Below the pieces are notes generated by a model. It was not told the origin of the DNA. It saw nothing but the letters and a program-made list of their open reading frames with translations, and did no database searches. From assembly GCA_950295325.1 (NCBI GenBank), contig OX485804.1, positions 53,940,001-54,004,000 of the forward strand: DNA of 64,000 nt, written 5' to 3'. Of this stretch, positions 36,070 through 48,381 are shown piece after piece. The position numbers and the translations under genes are program-made. This DNA comes from Polytrichum commune. Its lineage: Eukaryota > Streptophyta > Polytrichopsida > Polytrichales > Polytrichaceae. The stretch's first letter is position 1. The number at the start of each line of letters is the position of its first letter.

Positions 36070-36630
36070 CCACAAACTTAGGGGGTGGGGGTGGGTTGGC
36101 CTTGCCCAAAGCCTGATGAAATTGGTGGGGTCTACATGAAAGAGCAAGACATGTTGGATGTTGACATGGGTGTGACATGGCAACGCATTTTAGTCAACAT
36201 AATCTGATTGGGATGAAAATACCATAGACTTATTGTCCTAGAGGGCATTGTCACATACAAGCATATAAGTAGACAAGTTTGGGGTCTTTCAAGCTAATTC
36301 CAGTGAAAAAAAAACCAACAAAAAACACCCTCCAACCTACATACAATTTCAAGGCTTGTATATTGCATGAACGAGAGGTATGCTTATGTGTAATGATTCC
36401 CTCTTATACATTTGGGATTTGGTACTTCAAAACTCCCATTGATATTGGTGTGGCCCATACGAAAGAACAAGACATATGTTGGTTATCAATGTGGATGCGA
36501 CATGTCAATGTATATTTGGTAGAGGAGAAGCGTGGGGCAAGTCCGTCCATCCATCCATCCATCCATCCATCCATTTGTGCATCCGTTTGTTGATTGCAGC
36601 TGGGTCGGGCATGACATGCTTCAAACATTG
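36070..36630. repeat. two AT-drifted copies of a repeat also present at 38.0-38.2 kb
   Basis: The blocks near 36110-36190 and 36440-36620 both read GG-GG(T)CTACATGAAAGA..CAAGACATGTTGG.. or its variant, then a GACATG stretch. The second continues with a (CATC)n tract at 36541-36574 and GGGCATGACATGCTTCAAAC. The same order occurs at 37990-38190 (GGGGCCCAGATGAATGTGCA, then CGTCCATCCACC, then GGCATGGCATGCTTCAAGCG). Confidence 0.6.
36541..36574. repeat. (CATC)n microsatellite
   Basis: About eight tandem CATC tetramers, inside one copy of the 36/38 kb repeat; the related copy at 38.1 kb has only CGTCCGTCCATCCACC. Confidence 0.9.
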
Positions 36631-37668
36631 GATTCCATACCCCAAATTAGTGTGCATGGATCCAATTGAAATGAAATAATCACAAACTTAAGTATTGGGC
36701 GAGAGGGAATTATTGCATGTGAGAGTAACATGCAAATTGCATTTTCAAGTCTCTTATCTTGGATGAATGAGAGGAATGCTCGTAGGCAATAGTATTCCCT
36801 CTACCTCTAGCCAACATAGGGTAAAGTTGCACCACCTAGTTATGAGATTTAGCTAACTTACAAGTTAGTGGAGATTCGCTATTTAAAGTTTTAGCTAACT
36901 AAAATCATGACCGCACCACCTAGATATGAGAATTCGTTGACAACATGAGTTAGTGAAATCAACTAACTCACATGTTGGCTAGTTGATTGCATGGCTACAC
37001 ATCCTAGTGACACTCACTAACCAAAGGTTCAACATTTTAAGAGAGAAGCTAGTGTTGATTGGCTGAAGTTTTGTTGAACTTGCCCAAGTTTTGACTAGGA
37101 CACTAATTACGAGACATTATAATTTTGTGGCCCATACCATTTGTGTTTCAATATGATTAAATGAGAATTTTAATAAAGTATATTAAACTATTAGCAATTA
37201 TCTAATTTTGGACATTGAGATTATACTTTAATATTCAAACATTATATATATATGTGCTAATTTAGGATGATGTAAGAAATAGTGTGGTCCACCTCATAGC
37301 AAAACTAAAAGAAGATGGAGTAAATGAAAAGGCATGCATTCAAGAAAAAAAGAAGAAAAAAAAACTTGGGCTACTCACACAAAGAACTTAGTTAGCCAAT
37401 GAACAAAGATGTGGTGTTTTTTCCAAGGCTGGAACCGTCTTCCAATTGTAGACAGAAAGTATTGCCCCTCCATATATAATAAATAGTTCTCATCAAAGGT
37501 GACTCTTAAATATTTTCACCTAAAATGAAGAATGTTTGACATTTGAAAATGACAACCTCAAGTCTGTTTTGGACACCTTTATTAGGGGTATGGGTGAGTT
37601 CAGATTTCTTTACAAAAGTAAGGTCCCAAAAGTTAATTAACTTCTAGTTTGATAACTTTAATTCAAAC

Positions 37669-37838
37669 CTTATTATCTGGAGTTACACAATGCTATATCT
37701 TTTTATTATTGATGTTTTTTTTTTACCAAGTATAGTTGTCAATGTTCTATAATGTCCAAACTACTAATTTAACATTTGTTGATAAAATATGAGATGTACA
37801 ATAAATAGATATAGCATTGTGTAATTCCAACTAATAAG
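37669..37838. mobile_element. 170-bp MITE-like element with 32-bp terminal inverted repeats
   Basis: 37669-37700 and 37807-37838 are reverse complements with three mismatches; the perfect core is TTACACAATGCTATATCT. The inside is AT-rich and non-coding. Immediate flanks do not show an obvious target-site duplication, so the superfamily is not assigned. Confidence 0.75.
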
Positions 37839-37839
37839 T

Positions 37840-37864
37840 CACATTAAATATCATATTTAATGTG
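37840..37864. repeat. perfect palindrome with 12-bp arms
   Basis: CACATTAAATAT, a single central C, then the exact reverse complement. It starts one base after the 170-bp MITE-like element and is related to the palindrome at 17055-17077. Confidence 0.85.
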
Positions 37865-38318
37865 GCTCTCATATAGGTTAACTACCTCATATGTTAGCTA
37901 TCTCCCTTATTAACGGGACAGTACGGGCTCAATATAGCTAATTTGAGTGGTTACTTGTTCTAACCGGTGCCTTAACCGGAGATCCCCGATTCCCCGGTAG
38001 ACTTGTGGGGCCCAGATGAATGTGCAAGACATGCTACATATGCGGGATGATGACGTGGGCGTGACAGTGCAGTGCATCTTCGTCGGAGCGGACGCGCAGT
38101 GCACGCTCGTCCGTCCATCCACCAATTCGTTCGTCGAGGCTGGGCTGGGCTGGGCAGGGCAAGGCATGGCATGCTTCAAGCGACTCATGCCCGGAGAGGG
38201 GAGGAGCGGAGCTTGTGTGCGAGCGAGGCTGGCAAGCTTCTTCATCGCTCCTTTGCATCATCGCAACTACTAAGTTGAAATTAGCGGCGTTCTTCAACTG
38301 CACTGTGGTAGTTAGTTA

Positions 38319-38393
38319 ATGAGGAATGCGCTGCGATGTCAGGGGAGTGGAGGGACACGCAATTGTGGGGAGCAATTGGAGTTGAGGGTTTAG
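38319..38393 (+). promoter_or_regulatory. possible uORF (24 codons) in the 5' leader of the TRAF-like gene
   Basis: An ATG at 38319 opens a 24-codon frame ending in TAG at 38391-38393, 134 nt before the main start at 38527. If the leader is transcribed from upstream of 38319, this would be an upstream ORF. The transcription start is unknown. Confidence 0.3.
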
Positions 38394-38526
38394 GAAGCTA
38401 GGGTACGCAAGGAACAGGTACCATTGGAGCTTCTCTCTGCGGCCGACCCAAGTTCACATCGTCCCCTTCGGGTATAGCGACATTGACAGGAACGGCCGAG
38501 GGCGTTACGTGCACAATCTATCTGCG

Positions 38527-41500
38527 ATGGCTTCATGCCATTCGAGGGGGGAGTCAGTGGCGGGAGGTAGTGCCGCCCAACCGGTGGATGCGATGGCCAT
38601 GTCGATATCAAAGCTCGTGCAGTCGCCAGATACTTCTTCTGTCACAGAGTGGCGGTCACGTGAGCAGATGGAACCCTCGCCTCCCTCGACGTCGCCTGCC
38701 TATTGGGATACAGATGACGACGAAGATGCATCTAATTCCTCCTCCATGACAGGTATTCTCTGTCTATTCTCCTTCTGCCCACTTTGATCCTCCGCACCTT
38801 GGTATACTTCCTACGTCCTGCATATTTCACTGTTCACTTCATATGCAAAATAGCAAAGGAAGATGCCATCGAAAATTTTTAGGGCTTTTGTGCTTTTAGC
38901 TTCTTTTTTCTTTTTCATTTATTTTATTTTTAATGTTGGCGGCTATTCTGCCATTTTGGCATGCAATGGATGGCCTATTCGACAAGTTCGAGCTTCGTAT
39001 TTTACTGATAGTTTTGGCAAATTGCCATAGTGTTGGGTGCTCTGCGATTACACGTCTAATTCCTCCTCCACAATAGGTATCTATCCTCCTGGCCTCTTTG
39101 ATCCTCCTCAGCCCGATTGTATGTCCTACACACTTAACTGTTGACTCTCGTATGCAAAATAGCAAAGGAAGTAGTCGTAAGAATTTATTAGGGTTTTTTT
39201 TATTAATGTGATGGTTCTTCCATTTAAGCACGGGATGATGGCATACTCGACAAGATTGAGCTTTGTGTGTTGCTGATAGTTATGGCAAATTGTCATAGTT
39301 TTGGGTGCTCTGCCATTACACAGCTAATTCCTCCTCCATGACAGCTATCCAGCAACCTGGCCACTTCGATCCTCACCCCGGTTGTATGTCCTGCATACTT
39401 CATTGTTCACTTTATGTGCAAAACAACAAAGGAAGACGTCATAAGATTTTATTAGGTTTTTTTTTGTTTTTTGTTTGTTTGTTTTGTTTGTTTGTTTGAA
39501 TCCGGTGATTCTGCCGTTTTAGCATGGCATGGGATACTCGGCAAGTTTGAGCTTCGTATTTGCTGATAGGTAGGAAAAATTGTTATACTTCTGGGTGCTC
39601 TGTAAGCATGCATGTATCAACCGTCAAACCAATTGTTGTTGCTGTTGCTTCCAACCTCCAGGCTGCATTGTGGAAGGGCATTGGCCATTTCTGTCTCGAA
39701 ATTTGTCTAGGGGTAAATTTTGCCACTTTCAATCGTTAATGCACTGGGATTGTTGTCCAGGCTGTTTGGAACACAAACTTCTTGAGCAGAATGCTAGATC
39801 ATTGCATCAGACTGAAGGTGGCATAAGGTATCGCCATGTAGCCCATATTACTCGATATCTTCACTTTGAGCTCATTTCGGACACCATGCTCCTTGAGTCG
39901 CAGGTGTTGCTATGATGAGTCCTTGCCTGTCCATGAATAATGGCCTCTAGGCACTTCTCTTCTGCCTCAAGATGATCTAGTCTGCTGATGGGGAATCATT
40001 GGGCAAGTAGAAACTATAGGTTTTTTAATATGAAAATGTGCAGCGTCTTATGTGGAAACTTGTTAAGAGTGCAAATTATCTGGACAGTGAGAGCTTTTTT
40101 GAACAATTCGACTGATTGGGAGCAGCTCAGTAGTTCTTATTCATCCCGGATATAAGCAAAATTTTCCTGAAAGCATGTGGGTGACCATGGAGGAGTATGG
40201 CCTCTTGGATGTTATTACAGAGACTTTTATTTTGGGGAAATAGTGTTGGCTATAGACTGACATGTGTTAGAAAGGTGAAGATTTTTGTATGAGTTTGGAA
40301 GATCACCCTATTATATGGAGTGCTGATTTGATTTGGTCCACATGAGTTTGGGGTCATGTGTCAGAGTTGACTGTAGACATAGCAAGAGCCACGCTTATTT
40401 TCTGTGCTCAACAATAGTTTAAACTGTGATTAGATCCTTTGGTAACTGTGTCAAGTCAATGTTGAGTCTCAGTAGAAGAGTGTTCCACACTTACTGTAGC
40501 CTTATCCACTAAGCCCAATAGAATCACAAATTTTTATATGGAATTATGAGCAACATGTTCAACATATCTTTTGTATAGATTTCAGTCCTTAGGATAGACT
40601 TCTCAATATCATTTCATTTGAGTTGGAGTTGAGTAGGTTTCACCAATGCGATAGCCAGAATAATGTGTTTTGAGTAAATAATTGCTTAAAGCAATTGGGA
40701 TGGTTATTTAGCATACAGATAGTGCAACACTTTTTTTTTTTTTTATTCACTTTGATATGGCACTTCAATCTGGACCACCTCTAGTTGAAGAACTCCAAGA
40801 AAGTGATGAACACCAGAAACCTTTTGTACACTGAACGGAAAAAAAATTATTATTGAAGAATTGAATTAGTATTTTCCCAGGCACACATTCTGAGGGAGAC
40901 TGTGTATTTTACATGTCATGCAACAATTGCTACTTAAAATTGCACCATCATCCTACCTCTTGAGGTTCAACAGCTATTGCATTGGCTGCCACTATGTGCT
41001 CTAAAGTAACAGTTTGTATGGAATCATTCAGGCTATAGCTGTTCTCACTCTGAAGTTGTATAATGTAGGACCCAAACCCACAGATCTTTATGGGAAATTC
41101 ACCTGGAAGATAGAGAACTTCTCAGAGATCAGCAAACGAGAACTGCGCAGCAATGTGTTTGAAGTTGGTGGCTATAAGTGGTATGTTACTTGGTGTTTGA
41201 AGCTTCAATGAATGAATGTTTTGCGTTTAGGTCATATTACTTGATCTTTGCATCAGATTTCTGTTCATATTACTTAGTACAGTGTGCACTGGTGCTGTTA
41301 ATGTTGTACTTTAAAATGTACATCTGTGTAAGAAGCTGTTCCCAGAACGTGTCACTTCAAGGCTACTCTATGGTTTTGAAGATTTCTGAGGTCATAGTTG
41401 GTGTGTGACAGTGGTCAAGGACTTAACGTAGACTTGTCCTGTACTGTCAACATCCTTCAATGGAAATAGATCTTAAATATGTGAATTTGCATTTCTAATG

Positions 41501-44500
41501 TGTAACAAGTATGCATTTCTAGTCTAATGTGTAATATTTGAGAAGCATGTGGGAGAGATTCAGAACCGTATCAAATGTTAGTATTTGAAGCAAATCGCTG
41601 TTGAAGAACGGCATCCCAGGATGTTCTGGCTTGACCAAGTACGTCTCATTTGTTTTCAGGTACATCTTGGTGTATCCTCAAGGATGTGATGTTTGCAACC
41701 ATCTATCACTCTTCCTGTGTGTTGCAGATTATGACAAGCTCCTGCCTGGTATTAAAAGATTGCTCTTATTCTTTAATGTAATGGCTACTCAGTTGAACGT
41801 ATTTCTTCTAGTCACCAGGCAGTAGGTGAATCCCAAAAGTGAATTCTATTGTTTATTGGTTTTACTTCTCGTTATCGTTGTGTGAAGTCAACCGTGGTTA
41901 AATAAGAGCCTGATTACATTATGCTACAGGTTGGAGTCACTTTGCTCAATTCACCATTGCTGTTGTGAACAAGGATCCAAAAAAATCAAAGTATTCTGGT
42001 ACGTGGATTACCAAACTTTCAAGGTTAATCACTCAATGTGTGGGCTGGCTGAACTTGAATCTTATTCATACTATGCTTTCTTTTGTTGTTTTACTGTAAT
42101 TAGAACATGTAATTAGTATGACATGTAGAATTTTAGCATAAATAGACAGATCCCTCCTTGCGTTACTGAAAAGAACTGTTGTAGGTGTTCAAATAGGAAA
42201 TCTGGATGAATAAAATAAGTTGCAGAGTCTTGCAGTGTTGTCATTGGATTGGGTGGAGGGTTTCAGACACGCTACACCGCTTTTGCAAGAAAGAGCATGA
42301 TTGGGGTTGGAAGAAGTTTATGGAGCTTACCAAAGTGCTGGATGGTTTCACAGTTGCTGATACTCTTGTCATTAAAGCCCAAGTCCAGGTTATCAGGTTT
42401 GTGTCATTCTATGATCTAAACATTGAATCAGTTACGGTCTATATGTTTCATATTAGACTCAGTTGTAGTAAAAATTTTTATTGAAGAACAAAGGCAATTG
42501 ACTGGTAGTTTGGTGCTATGTGTGGTTGCACCAATGGGAATTGTTTTACTTATTGTAAAGTTGCTATTTGTCATGAGATAGATGGAGGGGGATTCTTATC
42601 TTACCAGCCTATGGATATTAGAATATAATACTTGCACATCCTGAATTGCAAGGTCGTGTATTAGTGTGTTATGTGGACAAAGCTTGATGTGTAGTTATTT
42701 TTGTTTTTGTTTTTTGCAGAGAAAATCCTAACCGCCCATTCCGCTGCTTGGATTGCCAGTATCGAAGGGAACTTGTTCGAGTGTATTTGACTAATGTTGA
42801 AGGAATATGCCGTCGCTTTGTTGAAGAGAAACGGGAGAAGTTGGGAAAGCTTATGGAAGATGCACCTCGATGGGCTAGGTAATGGGGCACTCTTCGTGAT
42901 AAAGACATTCCCTTGAATCTTTAAATATTAAGGATGAGATTGTGACATGAACAGAAAGAACATGGTTGACTGGTATTTATTTCCAGCTTGTCTGAGAACT
43001 CTGAAAGGCAGGCAATAGTTCTATATCCAGCATGCTAGCTGAGAAGCAGGTTGAAGTGCTAGCCTAGTAGATTAACTCTCTGAGTATACCACAAATTTTC
43101 CATGCAGTTTTCGAGCTTTCTGGTCAGCTGTTGAAGATAGCACTCGTCGACGTCTTGCACGAGAAAAGACAGATGTTATTTTGAAGGCTGTAGTCAAGCG
43201 TTTCTTCAATGAGAAGGAAGTGACATCAACATTGGTGATGGATGCACTTTACAGTGGATGCAAGGCTCTTGATTATCGGAGTCGGAATAAGAAAGGGAAA
43301 AACAATGGTGTGGATATGGAGGAAGTTATCAATCCTTTAGTATGTGTGGACAAGGATGCCTTTGTGCTGACTGGTGATGTGCTAAGTTTACTTGAGCGGG
43401 CAGTGTCTGAGACTCTACCTCCTTATAAGGATGACAAAGGTCCTCAAAATCGCACAAAGGTGTTGAATCTGCTCTTGTTTCAGCTGTCCTCTGCATGGAT
43501 CGAATGAGAATCCTGTCACTACATTGTGTTTGTCCTGGTGTGTAGAGATGTTTGATGAATGTCCTCCTTCCAACCCCAATCATGCTACAACATCTACTGT
43601 ATAATAAACTTCTAACCCTAATCATGCTACTTATGTTGGATGTTGTTATACAGTAGATGTTGTTACAATCATCCCAAATAAGTATCTAATCCATCCCAAA
43701 TCTATCCTAAATAAGTTTGCACAGCATGTTAGAGAAATACTTTAATGTTTTGGTAGTCTCTACCCCAATAAAGTTACCCTCAGTATTCCTTATATTTTTA
43801 CCAACTGTGTTACTTACAGGATGGGAGCTCTGGAGAGGATTTTGGTAAAGATTCTGTGGAGCAAGATGAACAGCGATTAACTGAGCTTGGGAGACGCACG
43901 GTTGAAATGTTTGTCCTTACTCATCTCTATACGTAAGTTAACTCCTCCTATGAGTCTACATTTTGGTCATTTTGAGCATATACTATTGATGTGCAGGCTA
44001 GGTGAAATACAGGAATTCCAATGGAAATTTTATGTCATTTTTTAATATCAAAGGTCACACTTCATTTCTGCTTAGTACACTATTACATGTGGTCATGAGG
44101 GTAGTATAATGGACGTATGGGGCATTTGTTGATAATCTTTATATGTAACTAAAAGTGACTGGCATCTTTGCTCATATTCTCATGTTAGTTTGATATCCTT
44201 CAATATCATAATATTCATGAAAATGACACCAAGGATTCAACTTTCAAGTTCTTGAGAGGATACCAGGTGCTAAATACAAGAATAGGCCAGCACAAGCAAG
44301 ACTTGCCATGATTGGATGAGGAATTTTCAACCATTTCCTTTCATCACTGCCACATTAAGTATATTCGTCATGTAAAACCTGCTCTGAGTTACGATTGCAG
44401 CATACCAAAGTTGTTTGTGAACCTTCTGATTAAATGTCTAGTTTCTGAAACAATATCTTTGATGGTATTTCTCCAAGAAAAATGAGATCTAATATTGCTG

Positions 44501-47500
44501 TTTTCCTTATGCAGGAATCGTGTAGAGGTCTCCTACAGGGAAGCGGTGGCACTGAGAAGGCAGGAAGAGTTGATTAGGGAGGAAGAGGCTGCAGGGCAGG
44601 CTGAAACTGAACTTCGGGCTAAACGAGAGGCAGCTGAAAAAGAGAAACGCTCAAAGAAGAAGCAGGTGGAAATCTCAAAGCATTGATAGACTCTTTTATA
44701 TTTCAAACCTTAATCCCTAAAGCATAAGCAGAATTTAAATTGTAAATATAAGGTAGGTTGCCCTTCTTGTCAGGTAAAAGCTTTTCCACCGTCACCTAAT
44801 TGAAAACCTTGAGGTATGGTCATGAAATAAATAATTGTTGGAAAAGTGTGCAGTGGCATTGATACTATCAACCTCATTATGAAGGAATGTATCTGGCGAA
44901 TCTGATCTAGAGTTTTTGAGTCTCTAACGTTCCGGATCAAATATTAGGAATATGAATATTGCTGATGCAATTACACCCATGCAGGCGAAACAAAGGAGAA
45001 AGGATCGCAAGGAAAAGGATAAAGAGGCTGAAGAGAAGCGTGTGCGTGTGGAACAAGAAAGTCGACAACGACCATCTGATGTATCTAGGTCAAAAGAACG
45101 GTTGTTGAAGGAGAGAAACATTCTCTTACTTACTCCAGCAGACGTTGGAGATGAAGAAGATGATCTTAGTGGATTAGATGCAGTAGATGATGTTATAGTG
45201 GGCACCTTGGGTCCAGCAACAGAGGATGGGGACGTGGACCGAACAAGCTGGGAGAGAGAAGGCCCATATAGTCAAAGTGGTATGGAGGATGCTGGATTTA
45301 GTGGGGCAGTTCTTGGAGAGGGTTCAACAAGGAATGGAAGGATTGGACGAAAGCATCAGGCTGCTATGTTGGATGACAGTTCCTCCACCTGCTCCACTGA
45401 CTCTCTACCTTCAGTGAGGCCATGTATGAATGGGTCATATAACTCAGGACCTAGTGTACCGGAACATAATCATACAGTTGCTGGCAGGTACATCTTTCCA
45501 TGCAAGTTTACATTTTTGCAAACTCAAAAGTATTCATGTGGCTTCTACACCTCTCTCACCTGCAGATTGTTGCTTCTGATATTGGCACTTGACTTGGAAC
45601 TTCCTCTCAACTTTTCCTCACTTGAATTCTATCAGCCTGAGCTTATTCGAGACTTTATCATTGTATTCCAGAAGTCCAGCTATATGAGCTCTAAGGCAGC
45701 TCAATGTTTAATATCATTTATCATTGTTAGATTATGTTTTGGAGTGATTTCAAGCCTTACATTCTTGTGGACACTATTGTAATTAGTTCAATACTTTCCA
45801 ACTTTTGTTATTTGCAGGGCGAGAAATAGAGGAGACGGTGAGGGGTATGAAAATGGGCGATTCATAGAAGCTGAAAGCATGGGCGTGAGTGGTCGGGATG
45901 CTAGTGGGCCTGGTGAACCCAGTAGTAGTTGCAGTTCGGCAGGGGTAGATTCTGAAACTGTTATCCTTTCTCTCAAAGAGCGTGTTCGATGGCTCGAGCA
46001 AAGACTTTCTGAGAAGGTACAACTCCGTAACTTTCTATTTAGTATCAGTTATTTAACCTGAAGGTTGGGATTTTAAAGCAGTGAAGGTGTTCTTATTGCT
46101 TTCTTGGTAGTTTCTATTGAGTTCATCAGAACTGACTTACAGTTCTATCTGTTTCTTAGTAATTCCACACTTTTAGGTTAGGTCTAGTTTAAGTTAGGTG
46201 TAGTTTTAGTACTCTTGTTGGTCGGTGCATTTATGGAGCGTAGTCTATATTTCTTTTGTTTAATTTTTGCTCGTCATTGAAATAACTTGAATAATATTTT
46301 GTGAGGACCTTGACTCAACTGGAGGAATATTGTTTGTACTCAGAATGGGATGTTTTTGATAGAAATGCTTGGTGTCCTTGCAGGATGAGGAAGTGGTCAT
46401 GCTACAAGAGCAGGTAAGCCTATTTCAGCATCAAATGGGACTAGACCGCCCTTTTCAGTGCCATGGTCCATCAGATGATTCTGTTTCTGGACCCAGGTTA
46501 GGTCCTATGAGTACCACATGTACTGTACATGGAGATGAAAATAGGAGTGACGCCTCAAGGAAAGCAGTTCCCATAGAAGATGCTGAAACTCCTGGTTTTA
46601 GGAGTATTGGAAGCAGTAAAGCAGTTCCAACATTGAATGGTCATACATCACTGTCCATAGAAAATGCAACACCTTCAAATGGGATGCTTCCATCTCAACC
46701 AGAAAATTTTGGTGATAACAGTGGTAGTGGCTACAGTCTTCACTCAGGAAAGGTGGATGTGACGAAGGCACCAGCCCTATCCAGAAGTCGAGGCAATGAA
46801 GCATCCCGGGCTCCGAGGATAGGGATACCTCTGTTTGCAGCAGGAGGTCCCTCAGTTCCTCGCACACCATCAGGGGCAGACGATACAGGTCCTTCAACAG
46901 GGACTTCCCAACCAATGAGTGCGCCTGGCCCAGTAGCTTCTCAACGACCAGGTGTGCAAGGTCAGCCACCTTTATCTCGCTCCTTGAGTGCTGCAGCACG
47001 ATTGGTTTTGGGATCAGAAACTTCTTCAGGAGTACATAGCAATGGTAATACACACCATAGCCCTCCAGTGACCCCCTCTTACAGAAATGCTGCTGCGGGG
47101 AAGATAAGAGGCTCAGCAGGCATGCCGGCATACTCTGTGCCAGGGGCTGGAAGTTTTGTAGGTGCAGGCCCAGCTCCTGTTCTAGCAACTGCCACTTCTT
47201 CAGTATATAGCAATACTAGTACACCCATCTTGCAAGGCTCCCCGCACCAGGGTGTGTCTCCAGCAATTTCCAGCACAACTGTTGCCTCGGCAACCTCTCC
47301 ATCATTGACAACCCTGCCAAAGATGTTTCAAGGATCCATGCAAGGTTCTCTTGGTGGGAAAGTCGAGCCAGCAGCCTCTCCCCCAGCCACAATGGTACAT
47401 GTTCCACCTGTTCACAGTGCACCCGAATCACTGACACACAGTCTATCTCAACAAGAGGGAAGTAGCAACCATGGGTCTGTAGGAGGTAGACGAGCACCTG

Positions 47501-48381
47501 TTGGCATCACTTTTGGCACTGTGACCCCTGAGATGTTACAGCAGAAGCAGGAGCAGGAGCAGAAGCAAGAGCAGTTGCAGCTACAGCTACAGCTGAAAGA
47601 GGAACAAGCACTTTTGCAACAACAGCCGTTATCATTTCCTGAGGACTCGGTGGATCACAGTAACCAGAATGCTGAAGTCCTTCATGAGAACAGTATTCAG
47701 CAGCACCTGCAGGCAGAAACCCACCAGCATCCTATCCATCAAAATGAAAATGGGAGCTTGAATGGTGTGAGGCATGCATCAGCTGTGGTCTCTTTGATGG
47801 AATCTGTTAACAATGGAGGAATCATGGGAGAAGAGTTCCCACATCTAGACATTATCAATGACTTGTTAGAGGACGATCAAAGCTTTAGCATGGCATTAAA
47901 TGCTATGCTCCAGCACCCAGGGGCAGCCCCATTCAACAGCCATCATCTGAGGATGTTTGGCTACCCAGATATGCACAAGCTTAATCACTATGGCCAGCTT
48001 TGTTCGGATGGGGTTAGTGCTGTGAATGGTTTAGGAGTTGATGGTAGTGACAGAGGGAGGATGGTGGATGAAGACAGATCTCATAGGCATGGAGTGGATG
48101 GCAACCCATTGAACCTGAGGGATAGCAGAAGAATGACTTCATCCTTTTCACATCAACCATTGGGCCAATTGCATACCCAGCATAGCGGCCATCTGGATGG
48201 GGTGGCATCTCATTATTGGCCTATTACAAGTGCAGGAATTCCAGCTGGAATCAACAATGTAAGGAATGGGTTGGACACGCAGATGGGCTATCCATTAGTA
48301 CAAACCCATCATAGTTCTGTTCCTGACTTTTCTATTGGTCACAGCGGGTACTCTGGGTACTCTCCAGCTCAGCAGCTGTAG
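38527..48381 (+). CDS. TRAF-like MATH-domain protein (TRAF1a/b, MUSE13/14 type), 1366 aa, 12 exons
   Basis: Exons: 38527-38752, 41069-41180, 41660-41748, 41930-41998, 42267-42396, 42720-42878, 43108-43459, 43820-43932, 44515-44665, 44985-45487, 45818-46016, 46384-48381 (4101 nt with stop, continuous frame). Residues 1-75 carry the family N-terminus (EWRSREQME, STSPAYWDTDDDED). The MATH domain is about 76-210: PTDLYGKFTWKIENFSEI, NVFEVGGYKWYILVYPQGC, CNHLSLFLCVADYDKLLPG, HDWGWKKFMELTKVLDGF. A conserved helical part follows (CLDCQYRRELVRVYLTNVE; EVTSTLVMDALYSGCKAL), then a charged coiled coil (about 417-500; RRQEELIREEEAA). The 666-codon last exon is low complexity, with Q/E runs near residue 1087, and ends with FPHLDIINDLLEDD. 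Arabidopsis homologues act in SCF-linked turnover of NLR immune receptors and of autophagy proteins; the same role here is inferred. It is longer than those homologues (~1.05-1.1 kaa as I recall), mostly in the tail. Confidence 0.93.
38732..39610 (+). repeat. three-copy tandem duplication across the exon 1/intron 1 border of the TRAF-like gene
   Basis: Units begin near 38732, 39056 and 39324 (periods 324 and 268). Each starts with CTAATTCCTCCTCCA, followed by a GACAGGTAT-like donor. Each then contains TTTGATCCTC / TTCGATCCTC, CCT.C.TACTT(A)ACTGTT, ATGCAAAATAGCAAAGGAAG or its variant, then TTCTGCC, GGCATG, CGACAAG(T)TTGAGCTT, TTGCTGATAG and TTGGGTGCTCTG. The first 21 nt of unit 1 are coding (end of exon 1). 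The donor is intact in unit 1 (GACAG|GTATTC), present in unit 2 (CAATAG|GTATCT) and lost in unit 3 (GACAGCTATCC). Confidence 0.85.
40731..40743. repeat. poly-T tract in intron 1 of the TRAF-like gene
   Basis: A simple T-run within the 2.3-kb first intron. Confidence 0.8.

Larger units (their letters stand above)
33066..38300. other. 3' flank and AT-rich intergenic region
   Basis: The first several hundred bases are probably the 3' UTR of the coiled-coil gene; an AATAAA lies at 33888-33893. Beyond that I see no gene. The stretch holds a stem-loop (33944-34078), a C-run (35230-35250), a (CATC)n tract (36541-36574), three diverged copies of one repeat (near 36.1, 36.4-36.6 and 38.0-38.2 kb), a 170 bp TIR element (37669-37838) and a palindrome (37840-37864). 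Confidence 0.5.

Noticed and set aside
46598-47188. 196-codon minus-strand open frame
   Set aside because: Antisense shadow of the low-complexity last exon of the TRAF-like gene.
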